Source: Alphaproteobacteria bacterium (GTDB taxonomy: Bacteria; Pseudomonadota; Alphaproteobacteria; Oceanibaculales; Oceanibaculaceae). From it: a stretch of 49,343 nt of DNA. A model generated the notes under the pieces. That model was not told where the DNA came from and did not search any database. It saw only the letters and a program-made list of their open reading frames with translations. Every line of letters begins with the position of its first letter. Positions within the stretch are counted from its first letter, which is position 1. The stretch spans positions 1 to 49,343 of the forward strand of contig JAHJHR010000010.1 of NCBI GenBank assembly GCA_018823745.1, in the 5' to 3' direction. Below, one piece after another: positions 35,908 to 45,311 of this stretch. The position numbers and the translations under genes were made by a program.

Positions 35908-35941
35908 GAACATGGCAGACCAGTTTTAGCCTGCCATGTTC
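35908..35941 (-). terminator. Hairpin after the GNAT-like gene
   Basis: A perfect 11-bp inverted repeat (35908-35918 with 35931-35941) lies 11 bases past the stop of the minus-strand GNAT-like gene. No T-run follows on either strand, so it may be a Rho-assisted terminator or an mRNA-stabilising stem. The 200 bases between here and the PAS_5 start hold nothing else that I recognise. Confidence 0.5.
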
Positions 35942-35951
35942 GTTAGGCAGA

Positions 35952-36665
35952 TCAGGCGGCGGAAGCCGTGGCGGCAACGGAATCCATCGCTGTTTCCTCC
36001 ATCTGCTTCAGCATCTCTGGGCGCGTAATCCAGCCCATATAGATTTCTTCCTGCTGATCAGTGACCGGAAAATATCCGTCGATGCACAAATCCATGTGCG
36101 GATAGCCATACGCTTTCAGGGGCAGCCCGCGCGCCGCAATAGGCTTCAGCGCAATTCCGCAGTGCCAATCGACATCGAAATGCCGCATCGACAAAGCTCG
36201 GGTCAATCTTGGCAAAAGCCCTGCAAGCCCGTGCCCCCGCCAGTCCGGGTGTACCCAGAGGCCGCCATGATGCCCGACACGCCCAGAAATATGAGGAACG
36301 TGGTCGCCGATCACGACATTGATGGGTTCGCGAATGAGGACGGGCTTCAGGTCATACCATAAGCGAAGGGACCGCTTCAGGCTGATATAATCTTCAGTGA
36401 TGAAGAGACGGTTTGAGATGCACGCTATGGTTTCCCCGTTGTCTGTGACGCGGAGCCAGAAACTGTTGCCTGGATGCAGATGGCTCTGTGATGGATCAAA
36501 GGTAGGATTTACGGCGGACATCTTCGGGGCATTTCGCATCACCTGAACCCAGGCGCTCATATCTGTTTCGACCGTCAGCGATAACCCGAGGCGATCCAAT
36601 TCCTCGAGATAGAGCGTGATGACGGCATGAATGTTCTGGTAGTCGGTCGATGTGAGGGTGCGCAT
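35952..36665 (-). CDS. GNAT-like N-acetyltransferase fold protein
   Basis: A 237-residue protein. A central segment, GLWVHPDWRGHGLAGLLPRLTRALS, fits the acetyl-CoA-binding beta-bulge and pyrophosphate loop of GNAT proteins (R-G-H-G-L-A). Flanking strands are SFWLRVTDNGETIACISNRLF before it and DVDWHCGIALKPIAARGLPLKAYGY after it. The substrate is unknown; the length exceeds a minimal GNAT domain by about 80 residues. A good AAGGAGA site precedes the ATG, directly after a leader hairpin. Confidence 0.6.
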   Translation of the reverse strand: MRTLTSTDYQNIHAVITLYLEELDRLGLSLTVETDMSAWVQVMRNAPKMSAVNPTFDPSQSHLHPGNSFWLRVTDNGETIACISNRLFITEDYISLKRSLRLWYDLKPVLIREPINVVIGDHVPHISGRVGHHGGLWVHPDWRGHGLAGLLPRLTRALSMRHFDVDWHCGIALKPIAARGLPLKAYGYPHMDLCIDGYFPVTDQQEEIYMGWITRPEMLKQMEETAMDSVAATASAA

Positions 36666-36678
36666 TTTTATCTCCTTT

Positions 36679-36708
36679 CGACTGAACCGCTAGGCTGCGG
36701 CTCAGTCG
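36679..36708 (-). promoter_or_regulatory. Leader hairpin abutting the GNAT-like gene ribosome site
   Basis: A stem of seven plus four base pairs, interrupted by one mismatch (36679-36685 with 36702-36708, inner 36687-36690 with 36697-36700), ends exactly where the Shine-Dalgarno sequence of the minus-strand gene begins. It may be an operator or may affect translation. Confidence 0.4.
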
Positions 36709-36764
36709 ATTAGAGCGGTCTTTTAGGCGCAATTCGATCAGGGAAAATCGTCGCAGACTAATTC

Positions 36765-36968
36765 TCAGCCAATTACTACAACCAGCAGGAAGCACAGTCC
36801 CGCCAGAGTCGCGGTAAAGTGTATAAGAAGCAGCATTTCCCGCCATTGTTCGCCCGATGCCCAGGCCGCCGGCGGGGTCTGGGCAAAAGCGCAGCGCAGC
36901 GGCATCAGCGTTGCCAGGCCACCCCCCAGAAGAACCAGGCCGAGCGCCAGAAACAGGATTGTCATCAT
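36765..36968 (-). CDS. Small membrane protein downstream of tatA
   Basis: A 67-residue protein with two hydrophobic helices (about residues 2-22 and 46-66) joined by a short loop ([15 protein letters not shown]). It starts inside the tatA stop codon (ATGA), so it is translated with tatA. No family was recognised. It could be an accessory to protein translocation, judged only by position. Confidence 0.65.
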   Translation of the reverse strand: MMTILFLALGLVLLGGGLATLMPLRCAFAQTPPAAWASGEQWREMLLLIHFTATLAGLCFLLVVVIG

Positions 36969-37171
36969 GGCTGCGGCCCTCCCTTGCTTTTCTCCGTCTC
37001 CTCTGCGCTTTGCGTCACGGTGGGCGGCAATTCCTCCTCCGCCATGCCTTTCTTGAAGTTCTTCACCCCCTGGGCCACGTCGCCCATCACCTTGGGCAGC
37101 TTGCCGGCCCCGAAGACGATGAGAATGACGACCAGGACGATGATCCAGTGCCAGGCGCTGAAACTGCCCAT
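36965..37171 (-). CDS. tatA: Sec-independent (twin-arginine) translocase subunit TatA/TatE
   Basis: A 68-residue Tat pore subunit. One membrane helix ([15 protein letters not shown]) is followed by the hinge GAGKLP and the amphipathic helix ([17 protein letters not shown]), with an acidic tail. Its Shine-Dalgarno sequence, GGGAGA, overlaps the last codons of secF, whose stop is two bases before the tatA ATG. tatB and tatC are not in the window. Confidence 0.92.
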   Translation of the reverse strand: MGSFSAWHWIIVLVVILIVFGAGKLPKVMGDVAQGVKNFKKGMAEEELPPTVTQSAEETEKSKGGPQP

Positions 37172-37173
37172 TT

Positions 37174-38118
37174 CTATCTCCCTTCGTTTTCGATGAGGGC
37201 CTCGGGGGTCACGTCCTCGGCCGTGGCGCGGTTCAGCGGCGGCAGATAGAGCAGCAGGGCAGCCGCCACGAAGATCGAGGAAAAGGTGCCGATCAGGATG
37301 CCCCAGACCAGCGAGACGGTGAAATTCAGCAGCGTGCTGGTCGTGAAGAACAACAGCGGCAGGATCGCCGCCAGCGTCGTGCCGGAGGTCAGCAGCGTAC
37401 GTGACATGGTCTGGTTGACTGCCAGGTTGATGATCTCGCCCAGCGGGATGCGCTTGTGCCGGCGCAGCAATTCGCGCATTCGGTCGAACACGACCACGGT
37501 GTCGTTGATCGAATAGCCGGCCAGCGTCAGCAGGGCGGCGACGGCTGTCAGGTTGAATTCCAGCTGTGTTACCGACAGCAGGCCGATGGTGACGACGACG
37601 TCATGCGCCGTGGCGATCATTGCCGACACGCCGAACTGCCATTCGAAACGGAACCAGACATAGACCGCGATGGCCGCGATGGCGAGCAGGGTCGCCAGCG
37701 CACCGTCGCGCAGCAATTCGCCGCTGACGCGGGGACCGACCAGCTCCGTGCGGCGGAATTCATATTCCGCCCCCAGCGCAGCACGGATGCGCGGGACGAC
37801 CTGGCTGGCTGCTGCCGTGCCAAGCTCGCCGCTATCCACGCGGATCAGCGCTTCGCGCGGATTGTTGAATTGCTGCACCTCGACAGTGCTGAAATCAGCC
37901 GCGGCCAGCTGGTTGCGCAGGGCGGGAATGTCGATCGGCTGGGCGGTCTGGACTTCGACCAGCACGCCGCCCTTGAAATCGATGCCGAAATTCAGGCCGT
38001 TCACCGCCAGCGATACGCCGGTGATCGTTACCAGCAGCAGGGAAAAGGCGAAGGCCGCAAGGCGCAGCCGAACGAAATCATAAGTGGTGTTGTCCGGAAA
38101 AAAACGGATCGGTCGCAT
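37174..38118 (-). CDS. secF: Protein translocase subunit SecF
   Basis: A 314-residue protein from the ATG at 38118, which has GGAGG seven bases upstream. It has the SecF family start (FDFVR-like [14 protein letters not shown]), then [15 protein letters not shown], a periplasmic domain and five further helices with [13 protein letters not shown] and [14 protein letters not shown]. With SecD it uses the proton gradient to help Sec export. secD, normally directly upstream, is absent here; a hypothetical gene takes its place. Length and motifs are complete. Confidence 0.95.
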   Translation of the reverse strand: MRPIRFFPDNTTYDFVRLRLAAFAFSLLLVTITGVSLAVNGLNFGIDFKGGVLVEVQTAQPIDIPALRNQLAAADFSTVEVQQFNNPREALIRVDSGELGTAAASQVVPRIRAALGAEYEFRRTELVGPRVSGELLRDGALATLLAIAAIAVYVWFRFEWQFGVSAMIATAHDVVVTIGLLSVTQLEFNLTAVAALLTLAGYSINDTVVVFDRMRELLRRHKRIPLGEIINLAVNQTMSRTLLTSGTTLAAILPLLFFTTSTLLNFTVSLVWGILIGTFSSIFVAAALLLYLPPLNRATAEDVTPEALIENEGR

Positions 38119-38230
38119 GAATGTGCCTCCAGGGCGGGGACACGGCCGGGTGGCACGGATAAACCGCATCATCAGCCGGGTCGCCGGAACATCGGATGAA
38201 GACCCGGCCTGTCGCGGCCGGGTGTCTGCC

Positions 38231-38704
38231 TTACGCCAGAGGCGCGGGCGGTCCGGTTTTCCGGAGGCTGCCGAATACAGCCAGCCGCTTGCCGGTGGGC
38301 GTGCTGGTGCCGTCAGGAGAGGGCGGTGCGCCCTCCGGCAGGACAACAGTGTCCCGTGCCGCAAGCGCGGCCAGGCTGCTGCCGGGCGGGGGGGTAGTGT
38401 CCGTGCCCTGCGGCCGGGCCGGCAGGCGGCTCGCATCGATGGCGGCCCGCAGATGCCGGTCGATGCCGGTATCCGGCAGGATGGAGGTGTCGGGGTTGAA
38501 ATCGGCGGTGGTAACGCTGGCTACCCCGGAGGTCGTCGCCATGACAGCGACCGGCAGGATGTGTGTCTGCCTCTGCGGCAGGCCGAGCAGCAGGCTGGCC
38601 AGAACGACAAGCGCCAGCGCCGCCCGCAGCCAGGGGCGGCGGGGTTGCAGGCAGTCAATGTCGGAAAGGGCAGACACCCCGGGCACCATCCTGAAGATCG
38701 GCAC
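38231..38704 (-). CDS. Hypothetical protein with one membrane helix
   Basis: A 157-residue frame (GTG start; an ATG 15 bases later is also possible). One hydrophobic helix lies at about residues 25-43, followed by a Thr/Pro/Asp-rich region likely to be periplasmic. No family was recognised and there is no good Shine-Dalgarno sequence. It lies between thiE and secF on the same strand. A GC-rich hairpin (38202-38209 with 38216-38223) follows its stop. Confidence 0.45.
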   Translation of the reverse strand: MPIFRMVPGVSALSDIDCLQPRRPWLRAALALVVLASLLLGLPQRQTHILPVAVMATTSGVASVTTADFNPDTSILPDTGIDRHLRAAIDASRLPARPQGTDTTPPPGSSLAALAARDTVVLPEGAPPSPDGTSTPTGKRLAVFGSLRKTGPPAPLA

Positions 38705-38767
38705 AAGCCCGGCGCTATCGCCGTTTGCCCGAAGTTCTGCATAGATGGGCAGTACTGCCCGGTTTCG

Positions 38768-39385
38768 TCAAGCGGTCTGCAATGCGGCGATCAGGCCGGC
38801 GATTTCCGCCTCCGGATCATCGGCCCGCATCACGCCACCCATGACAGCGATGCCAGCCGCCCCGGCGGCCAGACAATCTGCGGCATTCGAGGCATCGATC
38901 CCGGCCAGGGCGACCACCGGCAGGCGCAAGGCTGCTACCGCATGCCGCAGGCCGTCCAGACCTAGGGCCGGGCCATAGCCAGGCTTGCTGGCGGTGGCGA
39001 AGAGGGGACTCAGCGTTACGTAATCGGCGCCGGCCGCTTCGGCCGCCTGCGCTTCCGCCAGGCTGTGCGCCGAGGCGCCGATTAGGCTGGTTGACCCCAG
39101 GGCGTTTCGCGCCGCGGCGATATCGCGCCCCGCCGGCAGATGCAGCCCGGCCCCGACCGCCTTTGCGGCTTCCAGATCAGAATTGACCGACAGTACGGCA
39201 TGGTGCCGCTTGGCCAGTGCCGCCAGCTCCCACGCCATCGCCAGCAGTGCTTCGGGCGGCAGATCCTTCTCGCGCAGCATCACCCAGCGGCAGCCGCCTT
39301 CCAGCGCCGCCGCGACCGTGTCGACCACCGGCCGTGGATTCTGGGTCCGGTCGGTGATCAGCAGCAGCGGGGCGGGAAGCGTCAA
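38768..39385 (-). CDS. thiE: Thiamine-phosphate synthase
   Basis: This enzyme joins the thiazole and pyrimidine phosphates to thiamine phosphate. The 205-residue TIM barrel has [10 protein letters not shown], the substrate-binding [59 protein letters not shown] and the phosphate loop [26 protein letters not shown]. The start is TTG, overlapping the thiG stop by four bases (TTGA). It is the last gene of the riboswitch-controlled thi operon. Confidence 0.93.
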   Translation of the reverse strand: MTLPAPLLLITDRTQNPRPVVDTVAAALEGGCRWVMLREKDLPPEALLAMAWELAALAKRHHAVLSVNSDLEAAKAVGAGLHLPAGRDIAAARNALGSTSLIGASAHSLAEAQAAEAAGADYVTLSPLFATASKPGYGPALGLDGLRHAVAALRLPVVALAGIDASNAADCLAAGAAGIAVMGGVMRADDPEAEIAGLIAALQTA

Positions 39386-40185
39386 GACCCGATCATGCCG
39401 AGCTGCGGGCTCGACGCCTCGGCATAGGCTTTCTTCGGGATGCGCCCGGCGCGCCGGGCGGCGCGGCCGGCAGCCACGCCATCGCGCATGGCGGCGGCCA
39501 TCAGCACCGGGTTCCGCGCCTTGGAGACAGCGGTGTTCAGCAGCACGGCGGCAGCGCCGATCTCCATCGCCCGGGCCGCGTCCGAGGCGGTGCCGATGCC
39601 AGCATCGACAATCACCGGCACGGCGGACCGGTTGCAGATGATTTCCAGATTATACGGGTTGCACAGCCCCATGCCGGAGCCGATGGGCGCGGCCAGCGGC
39701 ATGACGGCGGCGCAGCCGACATCGGCCAGCTTCTGGCAGATCACCGGATCATCGGTGCAATAGGGCAGCACGATGAAGCCGTCCTTCACCAGCTCCTCGG
39801 CGGCCTGCACCAACTGCCCGACATCGGGATACAGCGTCTCGCGGTCGCCGATCAGTTCCAGCTTCACCCAGTTGGTGCCGACGGCCTCGCGGCCCAGCTG
39901 GGCGGTCAGCACGGCGTCGCGGATGGTCTCGCAGCCGGCCGTGTTGGGCAGCAAATGATAACGGTCCTTCAGCAGATCCCAGAGATTCTCGGCATAGGCC
40001 TCGGTGCTGACCCGGCGGATCGACACGGTGACGATCTCGGCGGCGCTGGCCGCGATGGCGTTCAGCATGACCTGCTGGTTCGGATAGCCCGCCGTGCCGA
40101 TCAGCAGCCGCGAGCCGAAGCTCTTGCCGGCGAGAACAAGCGGGTCCTTGGTGGTGTCGTTCAGCGCGTTCATCTGTCTGCTCAT
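39382..40185 (-). CDS. thiG: Thiazole synthase
   Basis: A 267-residue TIM-barrel enzyme that forms the thiazole ring from 1-deoxyxylulose 5-phosphate, dehydroglycine and ThiS thiocarboxylate. Visible features are [59 protein letters not shown] and [29 protein letters not shown]. The imine-forming lysine is in WVKLE. It starts inside the thiS stop (ATGA). Confidence 0.96.
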   Translation of the reverse strand: MSRQMNALNDTTKDPLVLAGKSFGSRLLIGTAGYPNQQVMLNAIAASAAEIVTVSIRRVSTEAYAENLWDLLKDRYHLLPNTAGCETIRDAVLTAQLGREAVGTNWVKLELIGDRETLYPDVGQLVQAAEELVKDGFIVLPYCTDDPVICQKLADVGCAAVMPLAAPIGSGMGLCNPYNLEIICNRSAVPVIVDAGIGTASDAARAMEIGAAAVLLNTAVSKARNPVLMAAAMRDGVAAGRAARRAGRIPKKAYAEASSPQLGMIGS

Positions 40186-40406
40186 CCGCCCGAAAAGGGC
40201 TGTACGATTTCAATATCGTCCGATTCCGCTATGGCGGCATCGTCCCAGCTCTTGCGCGGCACGACCTTGCGGTTCACGGCCACGGCGATGCCGGGGCGGC
40301 TGGCATCGATGCCGCGTTCGGCCAGCAGCAGGGCGATGGTCAGCGCCCCGGTCTCGGCGGGCTTGCCGTTCACACGGATTGTCAGTTGGGTGGTGGTGTC
40401 GGTCAT
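40182..40406 (-). CDS. thiS: Sulfur carrier protein ThiS
   Basis: A 74-residue ubiquitin-fold protein ending in the required Gly-Gly (FSGG), which is thiocarboxylated to deliver sulfur to ThiG. Typical segments are [42 protein letters not shown]. The ATG at 40406 is chosen because of a purine-rich AAGAGAG before it; an ATG at 40418 that overlaps the thiO stop (ATGA) would add four residues. Confidence 0.93.
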   Translation of the reverse strand: MTDTTTQLTIRVNGKPAETGALTIALLLAERGIDASRPGIAVAVNRKVVPRKSWDDAAIAESDDIEIVQPFSGG

Positions 40407-40414
40407 CTCTCTTC

Positions 40415-41572
40415 TCATCCGGTGGCCATGCGCAGGGGCGCGGCCACATCGCGGAATCGCTCCAGGGTAAAGGGAAGGGCTTCCGGCATCGGCTGGCCGG
40501 TCAGGATTTCGCGGCTGATCGCCTCGGCGGTAATCGGCGCCAGCAGGATGCCGTTGCGGTGATGCCCGGTGGCGATCAGCAGCCCATCGAGGCCGGTGGC
40601 CCCGAAGATCGGCGCATCGTCTCGGCTGGTCGGGCGGAAGCCGACCCACATCTCGTCGATCGGCAGTTCCTCGATGGCCGGCACGGCCCGCCAGGCCGCA
40701 TCGAGCAGGGCATAGACCCCGCCGGCCGTCATATGCGGGTCATAGCCCTTCTCCTCGACGGTCGCCCCGATGATCAAGCGGCCATCGGCGCGCGGCACGA
40801 GATAGATTTTCGGCGCCCAGAGCACGGAAGTGACCAGCGGCGCCTTTGCATCCATGCGCAGGCTGAGCATCTGGCCCTTCACCGGGCGCACCGGCGGCAA
40901 GGCAATGGCCGGCAGGCCGGGCAGGTCACGCGACCAGGAGCCGGCGGCCAGCACCACGGCATCGGCCTTGTGCAGGGCCTCGCCGATCTGCAGCCCGGTC
41001 ACCCGACAGCCGGTGATGTCCAGGCCGGAGACCGGGGTGTCCTCATGCAGCACACCGCCGGCGGCCAGATAAGCGCGTTTCAGCGCCTCGGCCAGCAGGC
41101 GGTTATCGACCTGATGATCCTGCGCCGCCCAGACAGCGCCCGGAACGCCAGCCCGCAGATAGGGTTCGCGCTGCCGCGCCTCGGCCCCGCTCAGCCACTC
41201 GACGGCCAGGCCCAGATCGCGCTGGAATTCATAGCTGAAGCGCAGATGTTCCAGCTCGTCGCGGTTGGTGGCGGCGACCAGCGTGCCGGTCTCCCAATAG
41301 CCGATATCGATGCCCGACGCGGCTTCCAGCTCGCGCGCGAAAGCCGGCCACATCTTCTGGCTGGCCAGGGTGAGGCCGAGCAGTGCCTCCTCGCCCGGCT
41401 CCGCCTCGGCATTGGCGGCCAGCATGCCGGCGGCGGCCCAGCTGGCACCCCGCCCGGCATTGCCGCGGTCATAGACGGTGACTTTGCAGCCGGCCTGCGC
41501 CAGACGCCAGCCGATGCCGAGACCGGAAACCCCGGCACCGATAATGGCAATGGATGATGGATAGGCGGTCAC
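40415..41572 (-). CDS. thiO: Glycine oxidase ThiO (FAD-dependent)
   Basis: A 385-residue FAD-dependent amine oxidase that turns glycine into the dehydroglycine used by ThiG. The FAD motif is IAIIGAGVSGLGIGWRLAQAGCKVTVYDR at the start. GRGASWAAAGMLA follows, as does the C-terminal FAD segment ATGHHRNGILLAPITAEAI. The start codon is GTG, with GGGAG five bases upstream inside the 3' edge of the TPP riboswitch. It is the first gene of thiO-thiS-thiG-thiE. Confidence 0.94.
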   Translation of the reverse strand: MTAYPSSIAIIGAGVSGLGIGWRLAQAGCKVTVYDRGNAGRGASWAAAGMLAANAEAEPGEEALLGLTLASQKMWPAFARELEAASGIDIGYWETGTLVAATNRDELEHLRFSYEFQRDLGLAVEWLSGAEARQREPYLRAGVPGAVWAAQDHQVDNRLLAEALKRAYLAAGGVLHEDTPVSGLDITGCRVTGLQIGEALHKADAVVLAAGSWSRDLPGLPAIALPPVRPVKGQMLSLRMDAKAPLVTSVLWAPKIYLVPRADGRLIIGATVEEKGYDPHMTAGGVYALLDAAWRAVPAIEELPIDEMWVGFRPTSRDDAPIFGATGLDGLLIATGHHRNGILLAPITAEAISREILTGQPMPEALPFTLERFRDVAAPLRMATG

Positions 41573-41660
41573 AACGCTCCCTTCGCTGGCATGATCCAGA
41601 TCAGGTTCAATGGGTATGATCTCAGCCGTGTCGGCTCATCCCGCCCGGCACCCCAGCACA
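41573..41660 (-). promoter_or_regulatory. TPP (THI-box) riboswitch
   Basis: Read on the minus strand, the segment contains GGGGTGCC (41647-41654 region), a P3 stem GCCG/CGGC, the invariant CTGAGA (41620-41625), ATACCC, ACCTGATCTGG (41596-41606) and ATGCCAGCGAAGGGA, in canonical order. P1 can form between the 5' TGTGCT and AGCGTT just before the thiO GTG. The GGGAG ribosome site lies in the 3' edge of the aptamer, so thiamine pyrophosphate should block translation start directly. Confidence 0.95.
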
Positions 41661-41743
41661 CTATGCCATGTAATGGTTCTGTCCCGAAATGCAACGGTAG
41701 GGCCGGAGCCCCGCCGTTTTCACATATGCCCCGACGCGATCGC

Positions 41744-43723
41744 TTACGCGGCGCGGACCTTGACCAGGAAATTCTGCATCTCGCTCTGCAGGCTCGTGGC
41801 CGATTGCGACAGTTCCTGCGCGCTGGACAGTACCTGACCAGCGGCCGAGCCGCCCTCGGAGGCAGCCTGGCTGACCTGCACGATGGCGCTGGTGACCTCC
41901 TGCGTGCCGGCCGAGGCCTGCTGCACATTCCGGGCGATCTCCTGCGTCGCCGCGTCCTGCTGCTCCACTGCGGAGGCGATGGCGGACGCAATATCCCGGC
42001 TTTCGCCGATCACGGTGGTTATGTCCCGGATGGCGCCCACGGTGCGCTGGGTGCCGTCCTGCACCTCATTGATCTGCTGGGTGATGTCCTCAGTCGCCTT
42101 GGCGGTCTGGTTGGCCAGGTTCTTCACTTCGCTGGCAACCACAGCGAAGCCCTTGCCGGCCTCACCCGCGCGGGCTGCCTCGATGGTGGCGTTCAGGGCC
42201 AGCAGGTTGGTCTGCTCGGCGATTGCCTGGATCAGGCTCACCACCTCGCCAATCTTCTGTGTCGTGGCGACCAGGCCTTCAGCGGTCACCTGGGTCTGCT
42301 CGGCGGTGCCGACTGCACGGTCAGCGACCTGCGAGGATTGCGCGACCTGCTGGCCGATCTCACGGACCGAGGAGGCCAGTTCCTCGCAGGCTGTCGCCAC
42401 GGTCTCGACATTGGCACTGGCTTCGTTTGCGGCGGCAGCTACCGTGCTGGCCTGACTGTTGGCTTCTTCCAGGCTCATATTCAGCGTCTGCGCTGCAGCT
42501 TCCAACTCGTTGGCAGCCGAGGAAACGATGCGCACGATGCTGCCGACATTCTGCTCGAACTGGTCGGCAAGCTCGGCCATGACGCGCTTCTTCTCCGCTT
42601 CAAGCCGCAGGCGGTTCTCTTCCTCGACCTGCTTCTCGGCCTCGGCGCGGTCGATCGCATTCCGTTCGATCCGCTTCACCGCGCGGCCAATATCGCCGAT
42701 CTCGTCGCCTCGCTGCTGCCCGGGTATCACCACCTCGGTCTGGCCGCCGGCCAGCGCGTTCAGCGCGCCGGCCATACCGACAAGCGGTCGCGAAATTGAC
42801 AAGGCGAGCCAGATCGCCAGCAGCGACAGAGCCGCAAGGATACTGGCGATCATGATCCAAAGCAGCCGCTCGGTCTCGGCGTGTTCGGCGGCAAGGGTGC
42901 GTTGCGTGGACTCATATCCGGCGGCAATGCCAGCGAAGACCTGTTCGATCAGCGGGTCGATGGCAGCATAGGCATCGGACAGGTCGTCGATCTGCTGGAC
43001 CAGTTGCAGGCGCGTGGCGGCGAAGGCGTTGAAGGCATCCTGATAGCTGTTCAGCAGGTCGTTTATTTCCTGTTTCGTGGCGGGCGGAATGCTGTCCACC
43101 CCAGTCATCAGCGCCGTAAAGGCCAGCTTCCGCTGCGCGATGTCCTCGATATATTTCGGGTTGAGCCGCAGCATGAAATCCTTCTCATGCCGGCGCATCA
43201 TCAGCATCAGCACGGCAAGCTCCGCCTGCTCGTACTCCTTCAGCCGGGTTTCGACCGCATGCACGGCGGCGCGCAGATTGCCTTCCAGCCCCTCCGTCTC
43301 CTTGTAGCCGAGGCGGCGCTGGGATTCGACGGTGGCGGCAAAGCGCTCCTTATAGGTGCCGAGACCTGTGCCGATCTCGCGCAGCTTGTCGGCCAACCCG
43401 GCATCAGTTCCGGCCAGTGAGGCAGCCAGCGAAGCGATCAGGGCATTAGCGCGATCAAGAACAGATGCGTGCCGTTCGACATAGCGGTCCTCCTTGCGGA
43501 TCAGGAAGTCCTTTTCCGCGCGCCGCGCGTCCAGCAGTGTGGCATCCAGCCGCAATGCCTGGAACTGCTGGTCTGCGGACCGGTCCAGCCGCGCCTGCTG
43601 TTCAGCGAATTTGGCGGTGCCCTGGAAGAAGACGGCAACAGCCGCCAACAGTCCTATGATGCCGAGCAGACCGAGCAGGCCAACCTGATACTTGACGCTT
43701 ATACGGGAGAGAATGCTGGACAT
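41744..43723 (-). CDS. Methyl-accepting chemotaxis protein with helical periplasmic sensor
   Basis: A 659-residue chemoreceptor from the ATG at 43723 (AGGTG seven bases upstream); a GTG nine bases earlier is possible. TM1 is at about 11-35, and an all-helical periplasmic domain of about 240 residues resembles HBM-type sensors ([36 protein letters not shown]). TM2 is near 290-310. HAMP and a signalling domain with tip [21 protein letters not shown] complete it. The C-terminus ends VKVRAA with no docking pentapeptide. The ligand is probably a small organic acid, by analogy to HBM receptors. Confidence 0.93.
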   Translation of the reverse strand: MSSILSRISVKYQVGLLGLLGIIGLLAAVAVFFQGTAKFAEQQARLDRSADQQFQALRLDATLLDARRAEKDFLIRKEDRYVERHASVLDRANALIASLAASLAGTDAGLADKLREIGTGLGTYKERFAATVESQRRLGYKETEGLEGNLRAAVHAVETRLKEYEQAELAVLMLMMRRHEKDFMLRLNPKYIEDIAQRKLAFTALMTGVDSIPPATKQEINDLLNSYQDAFNAFAATRLQLVQQIDDLSDAYAAIDPLIEQVFAGIAAGYESTQRTLAAEHAETERLLWIMIASILAALSLLAIWLALSISRPLVGMAGALNALAGGQTEVVIPGQQRGDEIGDIGRAVKRIERNAIDRAEAEKQVEEENRLRLEAEKKRVMAELADQFEQNVGSIVRIVSSAANELEAAAQTLNMSLEEANSQASTVAAAANEASANVETVATACEELASSVREIGQQVAQSSQVADRAVGTAEQTQVTAEGLVATTQKIGEVVSLIQAIAEQTNLLALNATIEAARAGEAGKGFAVVASEVKNLANQTAKATEDITQQINEVQDGTQRTVGAIRDITTVIGESRDIASAIASAVEQQDAATQEIARNVQQASAGTQEVTSAIVQVSQAASEGGSAAGQVLSSAQELSQSATSLQSEMQNFLVKVRAA

Positions 43724-43825
43724 GGCTGACACCTACGAAGGAAAGAAATTAGCGTCAGCTTATAGGGAGTTGTCCTTAATTATCGATTAAATCGCAGTAT
43801 TTTTCTTAATGCGAATGGATACCGC

Positions 43826-45172
43826 TCAGGCCGGGATACCGCCCGTGCTGACAGACAGCGGCAGGCGGATGATGGCGGTGGTGCCGTTGTCGGGGGCGCT
43901 GAGCAGGGTGAATTCGCCGCCATGCAGTTCGACCAGGCGCCGGGCGAGCGGCAGGCCGATGCCGATGCCGCCATCCTGGCGGACCATCGCGTCGTCGAAT
44001 TGCACGAAAGGGGCCATCGCCTCGGCCAGCTGGTCCTCCGCCATGCCGGGGCCGGTATCGGCGATGCGGATCGCCAGCCATCGCGCATCGATACTGGCGG
44101 AAAGCGTGACATGGCCGCCGGAAGGGGTATGGCGCAGCGCATTGGACAGAAGCTGGTCCAGTATCTGTTGCAGGCGCGCAGGGTCGCAGGGCAGGCGGGG
44201 CAGGTCCGATGCAATCGTGGCCGTCAGGGTCACCCCCCGTTGCGCGGCCGTCGCGCCATGGCGCTGCAGGCAATGTGCCAGTGTCTCGCGGACATCGACC
44301 TGTGTCGTGGCGAGCGTCAGCATGCCGGCCTCTGCCTGCGAGACGTCGAGAATCTCGGTGATGGTCTGCAGGGCGCGGGTGCCGCTGTCGTGAATGTGGT
44401 TGATGTACTCCTTGTGCTTCGGATTCCCGATGGGGCCCAGCACCTCGCTGCGCAGCATATCGGAAAAGCCGATCACCGCGTTCATTGGCGTGCGCAGATG
44501 GTGGCTGAGCTGCGCCAGGGTGCGCCATTTGCTGCTCTGCGCCTGTGCCAGCTCGTGCCGGATCGCTTCCAGGATTCGTCGTTCCTGCCCCAGTTCGTTT
44601 TCCAGGCGCAGCGTCTGCAACAGCCGGCGGTTATAGAGCGCCGAGATCACCACCAGCATGACAGCGTAGAACAGGACCTGCGCTGCCATGGCCAGATAGA
44701 CCGGCTCCTCCTGTAGCAGAAGACAGGCGACGAGCGGCAACGTGGCGCCCAGCAGAAAGCCGAGATAGGCCGGGTGATACCAGCACAGGGCGGTGATGCC
44801 GCCGGCGGTCATGCCGGCGATCATGAAACCGGCAAAGGCGAAATCCTCGACGGTGCCAACCGGCAGCAAGACTATGGGCAGGCAGCCCCAGCTCAGGCCG
44901 CTCAGCGTCGCGCCCACGGTCAAGACATGCAGTTTACGGCGGGACAGCCATGCGCTGCCACGCAGCCAGTGCGATAGGAAAAGCCGGGCGATGGCGAGCG
45001 CCGCCATGCCGGTAACCCACCACAGCAGAGTCATGCCCGGCGCGCTGTCCTGCAGCACGAACAGTGACAGCAGGGCGACGACGAGGTTGGACAGGATTGT
45101 CGCGCGATTCCGCAACAGCCCTTCAGCCTGCTGCGGGACGATATCCGGCACTGTTTCCTTATTAAGATTCAT
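43826..45172 (-). CDS. Membrane-bound sensor histidine kinase
   Basis: A 448-residue kinase. Six or so N-terminal membrane helices (about residues 28-190) lack a large periplasmic domain, so it may sense the membrane or a small molecule. A coiled linker leads to the H-box LAQLSHHLRTPMNAVIGFSDM (phospho-histidine near residue 225) and a HATPase domain with N-box LLSNALRHTP, G1 IADTGPGMAEDQ and G2 GGIGIGLPLARRL. No response regulator is adjacent. The 139 bases between it and the next gene carry a GC-rich hairpin. Confidence 0.92.
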   Translation of the reverse strand: MNLNKETVPDIVPQQAEGLLRNRATILSNLVVALLSLFVLQDSAPGMTLLWWVTGMAALAIARLFLSHWLRGSAWLSRRKLHVLTVGATLSGLSWGCLPIVLLPVGTVEDFAFAGFMIAGMTAGGITALCWYHPAYLGFLLGATLPLVACLLLQEEPVYLAMAAQVLFYAVMLVVISALYNRRLLQTLRLENELGQERRILEAIRHELAQAQSSKWRTLAQLSHHLRTPMNAVIGFSDMLRSEVLGPIGNPKHKEYINHIHDSGTRALQTITEILDVSQAEAGMLTLATTQVDVRETLAHCLQRHGATAAQRGVTLTATIASDLPRLPCDPARLQQILDQLLSNALRHTPSGGHVTLSASIDARWLAIRIADTGPGMAEDQLAEAMAPFVQFDDAMVRQDGGIGIGLPLARRLVELHGGEFTLLSAPDNGTTAIIRLPLSVSTGGIPA

Positions 45173-45277
45173 TGGATGGGGCAGGGGCGCGGCATGGATT
45201 TTTTGATGAGGAAAACCATGCTCTGACTAGCCGGCCTTGTCACTGGAAAGCTGGAAGCGCCAGGGTGCGAAGGGAGG

Positions 45278-45302
45278 GGCGCCGGGGAGGACCCCCGACG
45301 CC
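45278..45302 (-). terminator. GC-rich hairpin after the chemoreceptor gene
   Basis: A 10-bp stem with one G-U pair (45278-45287 with 45293-45302) and a 5-base loop starts 10 bases past the stop of the minus-strand chemoreceptor. The T-run is weak, so termination may be partial. Confidence 0.4.
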
Positions 45303-45311
45303 CGCCTTGCC

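Noticed and set aside
35952..36665. GNAT-like protein considered as a LuxI-type autoinducer synthase
   Set aside because: The conserved LuxI residues are not seen and no LuxR-type regulator is adjacent; a generic GNAT fold is the most that can be supported.
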